Counted from the first letter of the stretch, positions 53,427 through 63,233 are shown. The stretch is 64,000 nucleotides of DNA from Phycisphaerales bacterium UBA854 (GCA_002295885.1 DBGM01000051.1:69869-133868); one strand, 5' to 3'. A program made the numbers and translations. The notes: generated by a model from the letters alone, not told the origin.

Positions 53427-56400
53427 ATGAAGCTGGAGCGGCGAATCGACGACATGCGGAACACGGTCTACCGTGCGGTGATCATCCGCAACGGAGCTGT
53501 GGTCCTGACGTCGTTGCTCCTGCTCCTCTCGACCATCATTCTCCTCGACTGGATATTCAGGTTCTCCGTTTCGCTGAGGTTGTTGAGCTGTCTGATCCTC
53601 GTCGGGGCCCTGATCTATCTCGTGGTCAGATACGTCGTTCCGACGATCCTGTTCAGACCCTCCCGTCTGGACATGGCTCACCGGATCGGTTCGTTCATTC
53701 CGGACGATGACGGGCGGGTCGCATCCGCCGTTCAATTCATCGGGCGGTCGGACGACGCCGGGGATGGAACGGAATCCTGCATCGGATACGCCGAACGACA
53801 GGTCTCCACCCTGACCACGCGACATCTGATCCGCATGGCCCCCCTGGTCGTTTCATGTCTGATCACATCCATGTTCACCCTCGGATGGATCCTCTTCATC
53901 ATCATCGAAACACAATCCGCCGTTACGGGATTCGGCAGGATCATCCTTCCCACCTCGGATGCGAGCTGGCCCTCCAGAACGGTCGTCGGTTCCCTGATGG
54001 AGGGGGATGAAATGGTTCACGGTCGGGACACCGCCCTGCTGATGCGGGCACGGAACGACACCCCCGGAGATCCATCCGGTCCGGTCCGACTCCGGTTCCG
54101 CGAGTACTTCGACGGATCATCCACCCCCTGGAACGAAGTGCTCCTGACCCACCAGGGCGAAGGACTCCATGAGCGGATGATCACTCCCACCGGAGAACGA
54201 ATCGAGTTCTCGTTCTCGACCTCCGATGCATCCACCCCCACCGGGACGATCCGGGTCGAACCGACTCCCCGGGTCCTCGATGCATCGATCACGGTCTCAC
54301 CTCCGGGATACATCGACGAAGAGCCGTTGCTGTACGAAGCGGATGGACCCTCGAACCGACTCGACCCTCCGCCGGTGCTCGAACAATCCTCCCTTTCACT
54401 CCGCATCACATCCAACAACACCCTCGGAATTCCCCGGGAACCCGATGAACGTCGGCAATGGTTGTCGGAGGTGTTCGTCAGCAGTGTCCCGGAAGGAATC
54501 GTTTTGAAACACGGAGAACACGATCCCCGCGCCTTCGAACTGGAGTGGATCGCATCGGGAACGACCGACATCACCCTCCTCCTCCGGGACGGCAACGGAC
54601 TCACGGGGGTCGAACCCTGGAGACTCGAACTGGACGTCATCGAGGATCGGGAACCCATCATCACCATCTCGGTTCCGGATCGCGACATCTCCGTACTCCC
54701 TTCCGCGGTCGTTCCGATCGAAGTCGTCGCATCGGACGATCTCGGAATCGATCGGATCGTGATCGAGGCCGTGGTCGAAGGAGACCCGGACTCGTCGCCG
54801 TCGGAATCAGAATGGAGCGTGTCGACGCAACCATCCGAACCGGACCATGTACTCACGACCACCATCGATCTGGAGGAGATCACGATCGATGCGGGTGAAA
54901 CCGTCCTGGTCGAAGGATACGTAACCGACACCTACCGCAACGACGGTTCGGCACGGACCATCCACGCAGCCCCGCGCCGGATCGAGATCATCGACGAGGC
55001 ATCCTTCCTCTCCTCGGTCAGGAGCCGGTTCGACCTTCTCCAGCGTCGTGTCAAGGACCTCGACTCCATCCAGGATCGCCTGCAGCGCGTCGCCTCCTCC
55101 GGATCATGGACCAATCAGGAGCAGCGGGAGCAGGCATCCCTGACGCGGTCGATACAGGACCAGTTGTCGACTCTCGACACCGTCGAATCGGAGATGCGGA
55201 TGAACCGCATGCAGGATCCCAGAATCGAATCACTGCTCCGACGATCCCGCGAATCGATCACATCGGCTTCTGCGGCATCCGATTTCGCGGTCGATTCCAT
55301 GGGAAGCGGTGATCGAGACGGCGTGCTCGGTCACCAGTCGGAGGTCCGGATCGAGTTCTCGGAGATCGTCGCCCTGCTCGGAGAGGACCAGGAATCATGG
55401 TTGGTCGAACGCATGGTCGACGACATCATCATCCGCCAGGAGAACATCCTGACGCGCTCCGGGGAGATCCGGGACGAGTTCATCGGACTTCGGCGCGAAG
55501 ACATGGATTCTGAACAGACCTCCACGATCGACGAGCTTGCCCGTGAACAGCGTGCATTGGCCGATTCGGTCCGTGATCTGGAGGAATCCCTCCGGGATCG
55601 TTCGGATGTGATGGAATCCGTCGATCCGGCACTGGCCGAATCGATGGATGATGCGGCCGATCTCTCCGATCGGATGGATGTCGAGGATCGGATGGAGGAC
55701 GCCGCGGAACAACTGTCCGGCGCACGCATGCAGAACGCGATCACCTCCCAACAGTCGGTACTCGAGGCACTCCGGGGGGTGAAGGATGAATTGAGCGGAG
55801 ACGAGGGAGTCGAAGTCGAGGATCTGGTCCGCATCTTCGAGGAGCTCGAGAAGTCCATTGAACGTCTGGTCCGGACCCAGAGGCGTGAACTCGATCGATT
55901 CGATGCAGCGGTCGCCGGGGCCGGATTCTCGAACCTCGACACAAGGATGATCCGACTCCGCACCAACACCCTTTCCGTCGGTGACCAGGCCCGGTCCGGT
56001 GGAGGAATGTCGCGTGAAATCGTCGACCAGCTCGTCGGGGCCGCTGCAGCACAGGCCTCCGCCATCTCGTCGTTGAGGTCGGATCCGGTTGCGATCAACG
56101 AGACCCGATCCAGCGAGGAGGAATCCCTGCGCCGACTTCTCTCCGCTCTCGAGATGTCCAGGGAGAGGATGGAGGAGGTGAGACGCCAGGAACAGTCCAC
56201 CGGTCAGAACAGACTTGCGAAGGTCTACCGTGATCTCGCCGAACAGCAGGCGGACATCATCGAAGGAAGCATCTCGGTGATGGATGTGGAGGGCGACCGG
56301 AGAACCAGATTCACCATGCGCCAGCTGGCGAGTCGGCAGGAGGAGGTCCGGATCACCCTGTCGGAGGTCGTGGTCTCGAACGAGGAGGTGTCCGGAAACA

Positions 56401-57485
56401 GGACCTTCATGCATGTCCACGATCGGATCGACGATCTATCCGGATCGATCATCACGGACCTCAGGGACGGCCGCGCCGCTCCGATGACCATCTTCCGTGA
56501 GCAGACCATATTGAACCACCTCGTCGATCTCGCCGATTCACTCGAGCAGGATGATTCCGATGAACGATTCGCCGAATCGGGTTCCGGTTCGGGTTCCGGT
56601 TCGGGCGACGGACAGGAAACCGGTTCGTCACCGACGGAATCCGGAGCGGTTCCACCGATCGCCGAGCTGAAATTGCTGAGGAGTCTCCAGGCCGGCCTCC
56701 TCGACCGGACCAGACGGATCGAATCCTCTCCAGATCTGTTCGGAGAAGACCGGACCGGCATCATCCGGGACATCGCATCCCAACAGCAGACACTTGCGGA
56801 ACTCGGTCTCGGGATGATCGAGACGCTTCGGGAGTCCGAGGGGAAATCCCCGGAAGATCCCCCAGAGCAACCCTCCCTGATGATGGAACCGGTCCAACGG
56901 ACATCAACCACCAGGAAATCGACCGGGGACGGATTGGCCGATCTCGATGAACTGCTCGGATTGGATGGTGATCCCGAAATCGTTCCATCCGATGATGCAA
57001 TCGATGTTCCCGAGGATGTTCCACGGGGTCTCGAGGTTCTGGTGAGCGCCATCCGTGGAATGGATCGGGCGGCCGATCGGCTCGCGGTCGAAGCCACCGG
57101 TGTGGGGACACAGCGGATCCAGCAGGAGGTCATCGATGAACTCGACCGTCTGATCGAGACGGCATCACGGCAGGATCGCAACTCCTCCGGATCGTCCGAG
57201 GGATCGGAGACGAGTCCAGGGTCGATGGATCGTCGACAGCTCGAACCCTCCTCCCCGGGACCATCCGACTCCGGCGACGGCCGGCTGGTCATGGAACCGG
57301 AACGCCCGAATCTGTCCGAGCCCATTGACGAGCTGGGAACCGAGTGGGGTGTTCTTCCGGATCGGGTCCGACGCATGCTCCAGCAGGGAAGACTGGATGA
57401 CTACTCCTCGCTCTACGAGCGGATGACCATCGAGTACTACCGGAGACTCGCACGCGAATCGAAGGCGGGTTCCACCGATGAATAG
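53427..57485 (+). CDS. Very large membrane coiled-coil protein, DUF4175-like N terminus
   Basis: 1352 residues, function unknown. Helices near 21-42, 48-72 and 137-163 form the membrane part; the arrangement resembles DUF4175 proteins found next to MoxR operons in alphaproteobacteria, but identity is not certain. Residues about 170-520 are beta-rich with Ig-like segments (GNGLTGVEPWRLELDV; VPIEVVASDDLGIDRI). From about 530 to 1000 the chain is long charged helices (Glu/Arg/Asp heptads) suggestive of coiled coils. A GSGSGSGSG linker (about 1050) separates the last helical part. AGGAAGC precedes the ATG. It overlaps the next gene by 8 bases. Confidence 0.75.
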   Translation: MKLERRIDDMRNTVYRAVIIRNGAVVLTSLLLLLSTIILLDWIFRFSVSLRLLSCLILVGALIYLVVRYVVPTILFRPSRLDMAHRIGSFIPDDDGRVASAVQFIGRSDDAGDGTESCIGYAERQVSTLTTRHLIRMAPLVVSCLITSMFTLGWILFIIIETQSAVTGFGRIILPTSDASWPSRTVVGSLMEGDEMVHGRDTALLMRARNDTPGDPSGPVRLRFREYFDGSSTPWNEVLLTHQGEGLHERMITPTGERIEFSFSTSDASTPTGTIRVEPTPRVLDASITVSPPGYIDEEPLLYEADGPSNRLDPPPVLEQSSLSLRITSNNTLGIPREPDERRQWLSEVFVSSVPEGIVLKHGEHDPRAFELEWIASGTTDITLLLRDGNGLTGVEPWRLELDVIEDREPIITISVPDRDISVLPSAVVPIEVVASDDLGIDRIVIEAVVEGDPDSSPSESEWSVSTQPSEPDHVLTTTIDLEEITIDAGETVLVEGYVTDTYRNDGSARTIHAAPRRIEIIDEASFLSSVRSRFDLLQRRVKDLDSIQDRLQRVASSGSWTNQEQREQASLTRSIQDQLSTLDTVESEMRMNRMQDPRIESLLRRSRESITSASAASDFAVDSMGSGDRDGVLGHQSEVRIEFSEIVALLGEDQESWLVERMVDDIIIRQENILTRSGEIRDEFIGLRREDMDSEQTSTIDELAREQRALADSVRDLEESLRDRSDVMESVDPALAESMDDAADLSDRMDVEDRMEDAAEQLSGARMQNAITSQQSVLEALRGVKDELSGDEGVEVEDLVRIFEELEKSIERLVRTQRRELDRFDAAVAGAGFSNLDTRMIRLRTNTLSVGDQARSGGGMSREIVDQLVGAAAAQASAISSLRSDPVAINETRSSEEESLRRLLSALEMSRERMEEVRRQEQSTGQNRLAKVYRDLAEQQADIIEGSISVMDVEGDRRTRFTMRQLASRQEEVRITLSEVVVSNEEVSGNRTFMHVHDRIDDLSGSIITDLRDGRAAPMTIFREQTILNHLVDLADSLEQDDSDERFAESGSGSGSGSGDGQETGSSPTESGAVPPIAELKLLRSLQAGLLDRTRRIESSPDLFGEDRTGIIRDIASQQQTLAELGLGMIETLRESEGKSPEDPPEQPSLMMEPVQRTSTTRKSTGDGLADLDELLGLDGDPEIVPSDDAIDVPEDVPRGLEVLVSAIRGMDRAADRLAVEATGVGTQRIQQEVIDELDRLIETASRQDRNSSGSSEGSETSPGSMDRRQLEPSSPGPSDSGDGRLVMEPERPNLSEPIDELGTEWGVLPDRVRRMLQQGRLDDYSSLYERMTIEYYRRLARESKAGSTDE

Positions 57486-58575
57486 GTCGATCCCTCCCAC
57501 CCTCGTGTTCCTTCTCTGTCTGACAACCTCGGCCCAGGAGCCGATGGCACCGCCATCACCGGTTCCGACACCCCCAGTCTCCCCATCCGAACCGTCCGAA
57601 CCGGTCGCTCCCGACGGGGCCGAGAACGCACCCTCGGTCGGAGAGATGAACGAACGCCTGTACACATCCATCGAACGCGGCCTGTCGTATCTGGCCGAGC
57701 AGCAGGTGGAGAACGGATCGTTCGGAACGGGCCGTTATGCGAATCACGTCGGCATCACATCACTTGCCGCGATCGCCTTCATGTCCGATGGTCACCTTCC
57801 CGGTCGCGGAAAATACGGTGATCAGGTTCGCAAGGCCCTCGACTTCGTACTGGATCACTGCACCGAGACCGGATTGATCGCAGCAGAGACGTCGCACGGA
57901 CCGATGTACGGACACGGATTCGCCACCCTCTTCCTGGGGGAGATCTACGGAATGACTCCGGGCGACGACCGGGTCCGGACCGCTCTCGAGAAGGCTGTCG
58001 ATCTGATCGTACGCACCCAGAACGACGAGGGAGGGTGGAGGTACCAGCCCGTCCCCTCCGATGCCGACATCTCGGTGACCATCTGCGAGGTCATGGCCCT
58101 CCGCAGTGCGAGGAACGCCGGCATCAAGGTTCCGGAATCGACCATCGACAAGGCGGTCGAGTACGTCAAGCGCTGTCAGAACGTCGACGGCGGATTCCGC
58201 TACATGAGCCGGGAGGGAAGCTCGGCCTGGCCGCGGACGGCGGCCGGCGTGGCCAGCCTCTTCTACGCGGGTGTCTACCAGGGTGAAGCGATCACCCGGG
58301 GACTCGACTACCTGGAGCGGAACGCGATGCCCGGCCGAAGGACCATGCGCCAGTCCCATTACTACTACGGCCAGTACTACGCCATCCAGGCCATGTACAT
58401 GGCCGGAGGTGAACGCTGGAAGCAGTGGTGGTCGGCGGCCCGGACCGACATCATCGGGCGACAATCGGCGGGAGGAGGATGGATCGACAACCACATCGGT
58501 GGTTCCTACTCCACGGCGATGGCGCTCATCGTCCTCCAGATGCCGAAGAGGTACCTTCCGATCTTCCAACGATGA
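57478..58575 (+). CDS. Secreted alpha/alpha-toroid protein (prenyltransferase/squalene oxidase repeat)
   Basis: 365 residues. Signal peptide about 1-19, a Pro-rich linker (22-48), then alternating helices that carry QW-like and GGW repeats (NGSFGTGRYANHVGITSLA; DEGGWRYQPVPSDADISVTI; DGGFRYMS; GGGWIDNHIGGSYSTAMALIVL). This is the alpha6/alpha6 barrel of terpene cyclases and of A2M thioester proteins, but the DxDD motif of cyclases is absent, so catalysis is unlikely or different. In planctomycetes such exported toroids often accompany MoxR/VWA operons. It overlaps its neighbours by 8 and 4 bases. Confidence 0.85.
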   Translation: MNRSIPPTLVFLLCLTTSAQEPMAPPSPVPTPPVSPSEPSEPVAPDGAENAPSVGEMNERLYTSIERGLSYLAEQQVENGSFGTGRYANHVGITSLAAIAFMSDGHLPGRGKYGDQVRKALDFVLDHCTETGLIAAETSHGPMYGHGFATLFLGEIYGMTPGDDRVRTALEKAVDLIVRTQNDEGGWRYQPVPSDADISVTICEVMALRSARNAGIKVPESTIDKAVEYVKRCQNVDGGFRYMSREGSSAWPRTAAGVASLFYAGVYQGEAITRGLDYLERNAMPGRRTMRQSHYYYGQYYAIQAMYMAGGERWKQWWSAARTDIIGRQSAGGGWIDNHIGGSYSTAMALIVLQMPKRYLPIFQR

Positions 58576-59774
58576 ACATCACCACGACCACCCTCGCCAC
58601 CCTGGTTCTTGCCGCATCACCCCTGATCGCGGATTCGTTCATGCTTCTCGACATCGATGGATCGGTTCGACCGGTGCAGATCACCAACATCGGATCCACG
58701 GGCATCGAGGTGATCGATTCCGAGGACGGTTTCACGACTCTCTCCCGCGACGACTGCATCGCATTCCTCCGTCCTGTTCCGTATCCGACAAGGACCAGCC
58801 GCCCCATCATCCACCTGCACGACGGTCAGTCGCTTCCGGGGCGCATGAAGGATGGATCCGATGGAGACCACATCATCTGGGAGCACCCGTGGATCGGAGA
58901 TCTGAACATCCCCGTCGACCGGATTGATCGAATCATCCTCAACGGGTCATCAATCCTCCATGGGACGGATACGGAATCCGATTCGGACACCGTTCGGCTT
59001 CTCAATGGTGATGTCGTGGAGGGATTCGTGACCTCCATTTCACCACTGGTGCGGATCGAGACGGATTCCGGATCCGTCCCCGTTCAGATCGAGATCCACC
59101 ACGATCGAATCTCCGAGATCGACCTCTTTGGCGAACGGGTCGAATCCCTGGACCCGATGGTCTGGTCGAATGACGGAACCGTTGTCCATCTTCCGACGAT
59201 CGGAGTCGGGGTCGACGGACACCTCGTCGTCGGTCGACACATGTACGCATCGGATGCACAGGTGGAGATGGAACCCGGTCCCCACCTCCAGTCCATCCAC
59301 ACCATCTCGTTCTCCGGTTCCGCAATCCATCCTCTCGGGACACTCGACATCATCTCGTTGGAAGGACCGGAAACAAGGATGATCATTCCATCCCCCCACA
59401 CCACCGATCCCTCCGCTCCCCTGGAACTCTCCCCGGTCGAGTTCCGTGGCCCGCTCACGATCCGGTACCGGATTCCCGAGGGTCACTACCGACTTCGTGC
59501 CACAATCCGCATGCCCGCTTCCGCTTCGAGGTGGGGCGACTGCGATCTGGCCATCCTCGTGGACGGTGTCGAAAGGCATCGTTGCCTCTTCAATTCGGAT
59601 CAGCTCGAGCATCCGGTCGACATCATGGTGTCGGGTGATGTTCTCGAATTCAGGTTGGGTGAAGGGGCGAACGGTCCGGTGCAGGACCACATCCGATTCG
59701 AATACGGTGTTCTGTTGCCCATGGGTCCCTCATCCGTTCGAACATTCGACGAGACGCTCGAGGGTCCCGAGTGA
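58572..59774 (+). CDS. Secreted NPCBM/NEW2-like protein, last gene of the operon
   Basis: 400 residues. Signal peptide about 1-21. The first 230 residues are repeated beta strands with a VRLLNGDVVEGFV-type unit repeated (PVQITNIGSTGIEVI; RLLNGDVVEGFV) as in many planctomycete secreted proteins. Residues about 260-390 resemble an NPCBM domain (FRGPLTIRYRIPEGHYRLRATIRMP; CDLAILVDGVERHR), which binds glycan chains. It starts on the stop codon of the toroid gene (ATGA) and its last 45 bases overlap the convergent trpD. Carbohydrate binding is an inference from fold similarity. Confidence 0.7.
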   Translation: MNITTTTLATLVLAASPLIADSFMLLDIDGSVRPVQITNIGSTGIEVIDSEDGFTTLSRDDCIAFLRPVPYPTRTSRPIIHLHDGQSLPGRMKDGSDGDHIIWEHPWIGDLNIPVDRIDRIILNGSSILHGTDTESDSDTVRLLNGDVVEGFVTSISPLVRIETDSGSVPVQIEIHHDRISEIDLFGERVESLDPMVWSNDGTVVHLPTIGVGVDGHLVVGRHMYASDAQVEMEPGPHLQSIHTISFSGSAIHPLGTLDIISLEGPETRMIIPSPHTTDPSAPLELSPVEFRGPLTIRYRIPEGHYRLRATIRMPASASRWGDCDLAILVDGVERHRCLFNSDQLEHPVDIMVSGDVLEFRLGEGANGPVQDHIRFEYGVLLPMGPSSVRTFDETLEGPE

Positions 59775-60809
59775 TCGACCGGAATCAATCGATTCCCCCG
59801 CGATGCCGACCGCCTCGGTGATGTCATCGCAGCATCCGGCTGCAACCAGGGCGACGGCGGAGTTCAATACCGTCATATCTCGCGGCGGTCCGTCGATCCG
59901 ACCGGAGATCACACCGTGGATCATCTCCGTCGCATGATCGAGGTCTCTGGCGGTGACCTCCGAGATCCCGGCTGTCCGCAATCCGACCTTCTCCGGAGAG
60001 ATGACGGATCGGCGGATGGATCCTCCGTGGACATCCATGATGGTCGTCGCGGCGGAGATTGAACATTCGTCGAGTCCGTCCTCCGAGTGAACGACCATGG
60101 CCCGCTCGGTTCCGAGCCGGCCCAGGGTCTCGGCGATGACCTCGAGGAACCGTCCGTCGTAGATCCCCATCACCTGACGTCCCGCGCCCGCAGGATTGGT
60201 GAGTGGACCGAGGAGGTTGAAGATCGTCGGCACACCGATCGCCTTTCGAACCGGCATGACGTGCCTGGTCGCGGGGTGATGGTGGATCGCGAAGCAGAAG
60301 CAGATTCCCGCCTCCTCGAGGCATCTGGCCTGGACTTCCGGACCGGCATCGACGTCGACCCCGAGCGACTGGAGTGCTTCCGCAGATCCCCGACCGGTCC
60401 GCGACCGGTTCCCGTGCTTCGCGACCCTGACCCCCGCACCGGCTGCGACGATGGCCGCTGCGGTGGAGACGTTGAACGTCTTCGGAGCTCCTCCGGTACC
60501 GGCGGTGTCGAGTATCCCCGACACGGATCCGCTTACCGGAATACGCGTCACGTTCCTCCGCATCACCCGTGCCGCCCCGACGAGTTCGTCCGTGGTCGGA
60601 ATGCGTGTGGCAAGCAGTGCGAGCAGCGCACCCATCTCGCCGTGGTGGACACGTCCACTCATCATCGCATCGAAAGCGGCTGACGATTCACCCTCGGTCA
60701 ATGTGCGGCCGGAGAGCAGGATCCGCAGGAACGGTGTCAGATCCGCATCCTGATCCGGGCGTGGAAATTCGGATGGTCCGGAGCTGGTATTGCTGGTGTC
60801 TTCGGTCAT
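59730..60809 (-). CDS. trpD: Anthranilate phosphoribosyltransferase
   Basis: 359 residues from ATG 60809; GTG 60818 adds three codons. Core motifs: the Gly-rich loop GTGGAPKTFNVST (where most enzymes have GTGGD), VAKHGNRSRTGRGSAEAL, FNLLGPLTNPA, VMGIYDGRFLEVIAETL, and the Asp-rich DGLDE that binds Mg-PRPP. It adds PRPP to anthranilate in tryptophan synthesis. No other trp gene is nearby. Its 3' end overlaps the last 45 bases of the operon on the other strand. Confidence 0.92.
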   Translation of the reverse strand: MTEDTSNTSSGPSEFPRPDQDADLTPFLRILLSGRTLTEGESSAAFDAMMSGRVHHGEMGALLALLATRIPTTDELVGAARVMRRNVTRIPVSGSVSGILDTAGTGGAPKTFNVSTAAAIVAAGAGVRVAKHGNRSRTGRGSAEALQSLGVDVDAGPEVQARCLEEAGICFCFAIHHHPATRHVMPVRKAIGVPTIFNLLGPLTNPAGAGRQVMGIYDGRFLEVIAETLGRLGTERAMVVHSEDGLDECSISAATTIMDVHGGSIRRSVISPEKVGLRTAGISEVTARDLDHATEMIHGVISGRIDGPPRDMTVLNSAVALVAAGCCDDITEAVGIAGESIDSGRSLGTLERLVECSNG

Positions 60810-60871
60810 GACCCGCACCCTGTCGTATGATGACTTCCGTTCAATCGTGAATCGGATCCCGGACCCACGTC

Positions 60872-61873
60872 GTGTACAGCATCGTCGCAGAATCCTACCT
60901 TCATTCGCTCGATCCGTACCTCTTCCGGTTCGGAGACGGATTCGGTGTCCGATGGTACGGCCTGGCGTACGTGGCCGGATTCCTCATCGCATGGTGGATG
61001 ACGTGGTGCCTTGCGAGAACCCGTCGCTGTCTCCTGGATCCCCCGATGGCCGGGGACATGATGATCTACATCATCCTCGGGGTTCTGATCGGTGGACGCC
61101 TGGGATACGCCCTGTTCTACGATCCACACCTCTTCGTCGGATTCTCGTCCGCGTTCCCGTTCTGGGATCTGCTTGCGATCCACAAGGGGGGGATGGCCAG
61201 CCACGGCGGGATGCTTGGGGTGATCGTGGCGCTGATGCTCTTCGGTTCGCGTCGCGGCTTCCCCATCCTGCATCCGGTCGACATCGGTGCATTGATCGCG
61301 CCCCCCGGCCTCTTTCTGGGACGAATGGCGAACTTCGTCAACGGCGAGCTGTGGGGCAGACCGTGGAGCGGTGATGGTCCCGCTCCGTGGTGGACGGTGA
61401 AGTATCCATCCGAGATCCACCAGCGGAACGACATCGATCTCGAACCGCTCCGGTCGACCATCGGAGGTGATGCATCCTTCCGTGAACGTGTCGTCAGCGA
61501 GGCGTACGCCGGCAACCCCGATGTGATCGAGGTCATCGAACCGCAATTGACCTCCTACCTCCCCTCCCAGATCTTCCAGGCCCTGTCGGATGGTCCGGTT
61601 CTTCTCCTGCTGCTCACACTGGTGTGGCTGAAACCAAGGAAGCCCGGGGTCATCGCCGGCTGCTTTTTGATCTTCTACGGAATCCTGCGGATCCTCACGG
61701 AGTTCTTCCGTCAGCCGGACGAAGGTGTCACACTGCTGTTGGGGCTGTCCAGGGGACAGCAGTTGAGCATCGTGCAGATCCTCATCGGAACGGTCGTGGT
61801 GGTGTTCTGTGCATCCCGCCGGGTGAAGCCGATCGGCGGACTCCGCGGGGCGACGGTCGGTGCATCCGATTGA
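60872..61873 (+). CDS. lgt: Phosphatidylglycerol-prolipoprotein diacylglyceryl transferase
   Basis: 333 residues with seven or so transmembrane helices. The Lgt signature is GRMANFVNGELWGRPW (about 149-164), with the conserved Arg and Glu, and HPSQLYE is replaced by LPSQIFQALSD (about 229-239). It attaches diacylglycerol to lipobox Cys at the membrane; the window contains many lipoprotein precursors for it (chaN-like, SpoIID-like, TolC-like, Dabb). It begins GTG; a TATGAT-like -10 (60826-60831) is 41 bases upstream. Longer than E. coli Lgt because of an insert near residues 175-225. Confidence 0.94.
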   Translation: MYSIVAESYLHSLDPYLFRFGDGFGVRWYGLAYVAGFLIAWWMTWCLARTRRCLLDPPMAGDMMIYIILGVLIGGRLGYALFYDPHLFVGFSSAFPFWDLLAIHKGGMASHGGMLGVIVALMLFGSRRGFPILHPVDIGALIAPPGLFLGRMANFVNGELWGRPWSGDGPAPWWTVKYPSEIHQRNDIDLEPLRSTIGGDASFRERVVSEAYAGNPDVIEVIEPQLTSYLPSQIFQALSDGPVLLLLLTLVWLKPRKPGVIAGCFLIFYGILRILTEFFRQPDEGVTLLLGLSRGQQLSIVQILIGTVVVVFCASRRVKPIGGLRGATVGASD

Positions 61874-62959
61874 TCAGGACGCCCGCGCCGCCTCGGGATC
61901 CCGCCAACTCGCCGACAGCGATTCCATCAACTGCTTGATGTTGATGTGACTCTCGCTCTCCTGCTCGATCTGGACCAGGAGGTCGATCGTGGCGCAGATG
62001 CCGGTCTGCGCATCCGCATCACCGGACCCGGAAAGCTTTCTGCGCAGATGATGGCCCAGGAGCCCGATGAGGGTGCGGACGCCGGATCGGTTCGCCGCCT
62101 CCTTGCTTCCCTTGTTGTTCTCCGCAAGCTGCACCTCGGCGTACTGCTCGATCAGCTCGACCATGGTCGGAGCAAGATCCGGCGCGAATCGCCCGTCATC
62201 CATCTGGTTCAGGAGTGGTTCAAGGGTCGCATCCCACTGCACAAGATCGTGTTTCCGTGCGTTCTCGTACCGGCCGGGGGATCCCTCCGCCCAGGTGAGG
62301 AGCCATGAACGCGAGGATTCATCGTCCTCGTGTCCGGATTCCCGTATCCAGTCCGCCATCGAGTCCGCACCCAGACCACCGAACGGAAGCTGTTGACACC
62401 GGCTCCTGATCGTCGGCAGGAGCTGATCGGGCTTCGATGTCACCAGGATGATGTAGGTTCCCGCCGGTGGTTCCTCGAGGGTCTTGAGCAGGACATTCTG
62501 TGCGGTCCGGTCCAGGAGCTCGGATTCATCGATGATGAACACCTTTCCGTTGCCCATCGATGGTGTCCGGTAGGCGGGGGCCTCCTTGATCTTTCCGTCC
62601 GAGGTCCGTCCGCCGATCATCCGTTCCCGCAGCAGGTCGAGGGGGATGTTGAGCTGTTTCCGTTCCCGGAGCTGCCGGTTGTCCGACCAGGCGGCATCCT
62701 CCTTGCGGATCACATGCAGGTCGGGATGGGTTCCTGCGGCCAGAAGGGTTCCGACTTCGGTGTTGAGGACCGGTTCGGGTTCTCCGAGGTGGGATCCATC
62801 GAGAGTGGGGTCGAGCAGGATTCTCGCCAGTTCCTCCGCCACGGTGCACTTTCCCACCCCTTCGGGGCCGGAGAAGATCCATGCGTGGTGCATCCGATCA
62901 CCCTCCAGGGCGGATCGGAGGGTGGTGAGTGGTCGCTGGTGTCCGTGGATGATTCCCAT
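61874..62959 (-). CDS. holB: DNA polymerase III subunit delta' (clamp loader)
   Basis: 361 residues from ATG 62959 with GAGGA upstream. Walker A GPEGVGKCT (31-39), LLKTLEEPPAGTYIILVTSKP and the SRC motif (in TIRSRCQQL) identify HolB. Delta' often lacks catalysis; here Walker A is intact. The zinc-binding Cys of the family are missing. As part of the clamp loader it opens the beta clamp. Its stop is next to lgt's stop (convergent). Confidence 0.88.
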   Translation of the reverse strand: MGIIHGHQRPLTTLRSALEGDRMHHAWIFSGPEGVGKCTVAEELARILLDPTLDGSHLGEPEPVLNTEVGTLLAAGTHPDLHVIRKEDAAWSDNRQLRERKQLNIPLDLLRERMIGGRTSDGKIKEAPAYRTPSMGNGKVFIIDESELLDRTAQNVLLKTLEEPPAGTYIILVTSKPDQLLPTIRSRCQQLPFGGLGADSMADWIRESGHEDDESSRSWLLTWAEGSPGRYENARKHDLVQWDATLEPLLNQMDDGRFAPDLAPTMVELIEQYAEVQLAENNKGSKEAANRSGVRTLIGLLGHHLRRKLSGSGDADAQTGICATIDLLVQIEQESESHINIKQLMESLSASWRDPEAARAS

Positions 62960-63233
62960 TGATTCCTCATTCGACCCCCCCACCCCAAAATCGTCAAGGT
63001 GCCGGCGGTCCCCTCGCTCCATTTGGTGGGGCCTGGAATCTCCACCAGAGCCGTCTTCTCCCGGCCGAGGGCATGGTCGTTTACTCCCCGAAAGCCCGTT
63101 TCAAGGCTTCTGAGGGGCTCTGGAGGGCCTTGGTGACCAAATACCGGATTAGCTGTGAGATCCCGATCCCCCGGACGCATTGGTGCTGACGGAGACCCTT
63201 GAATCCTCCGTTCGAACCCCAACCAGGAGAACA
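62960..63233. other. 274-bp divergent control region
   Basis: Between holB and the beta-helix gene. No gene is seen. It contains a GGTGACC-type inverted repeat near 63130-63140 and a run of short hairpins (AGCCC...GGCTT near 63090-63110), but no convincing promoter. AGGAGA lies just before the downstream ATG. Confidence 0.4.

Noticed and set aside
56576..56610. Tandem repeat in DNA
   Set aside because: The repeated GGTTCC/GGTTCG units encode a Gly-Ser linker in the large coiled-coil protein and need no other explanation.
46966..59774. Complete Bat aerotolerance operon (BatA-BatE)
   Set aside because: Only the MoxR, DUF58 and BatA-like parts are recognisable; no BatD or BatE TPR protein is present.
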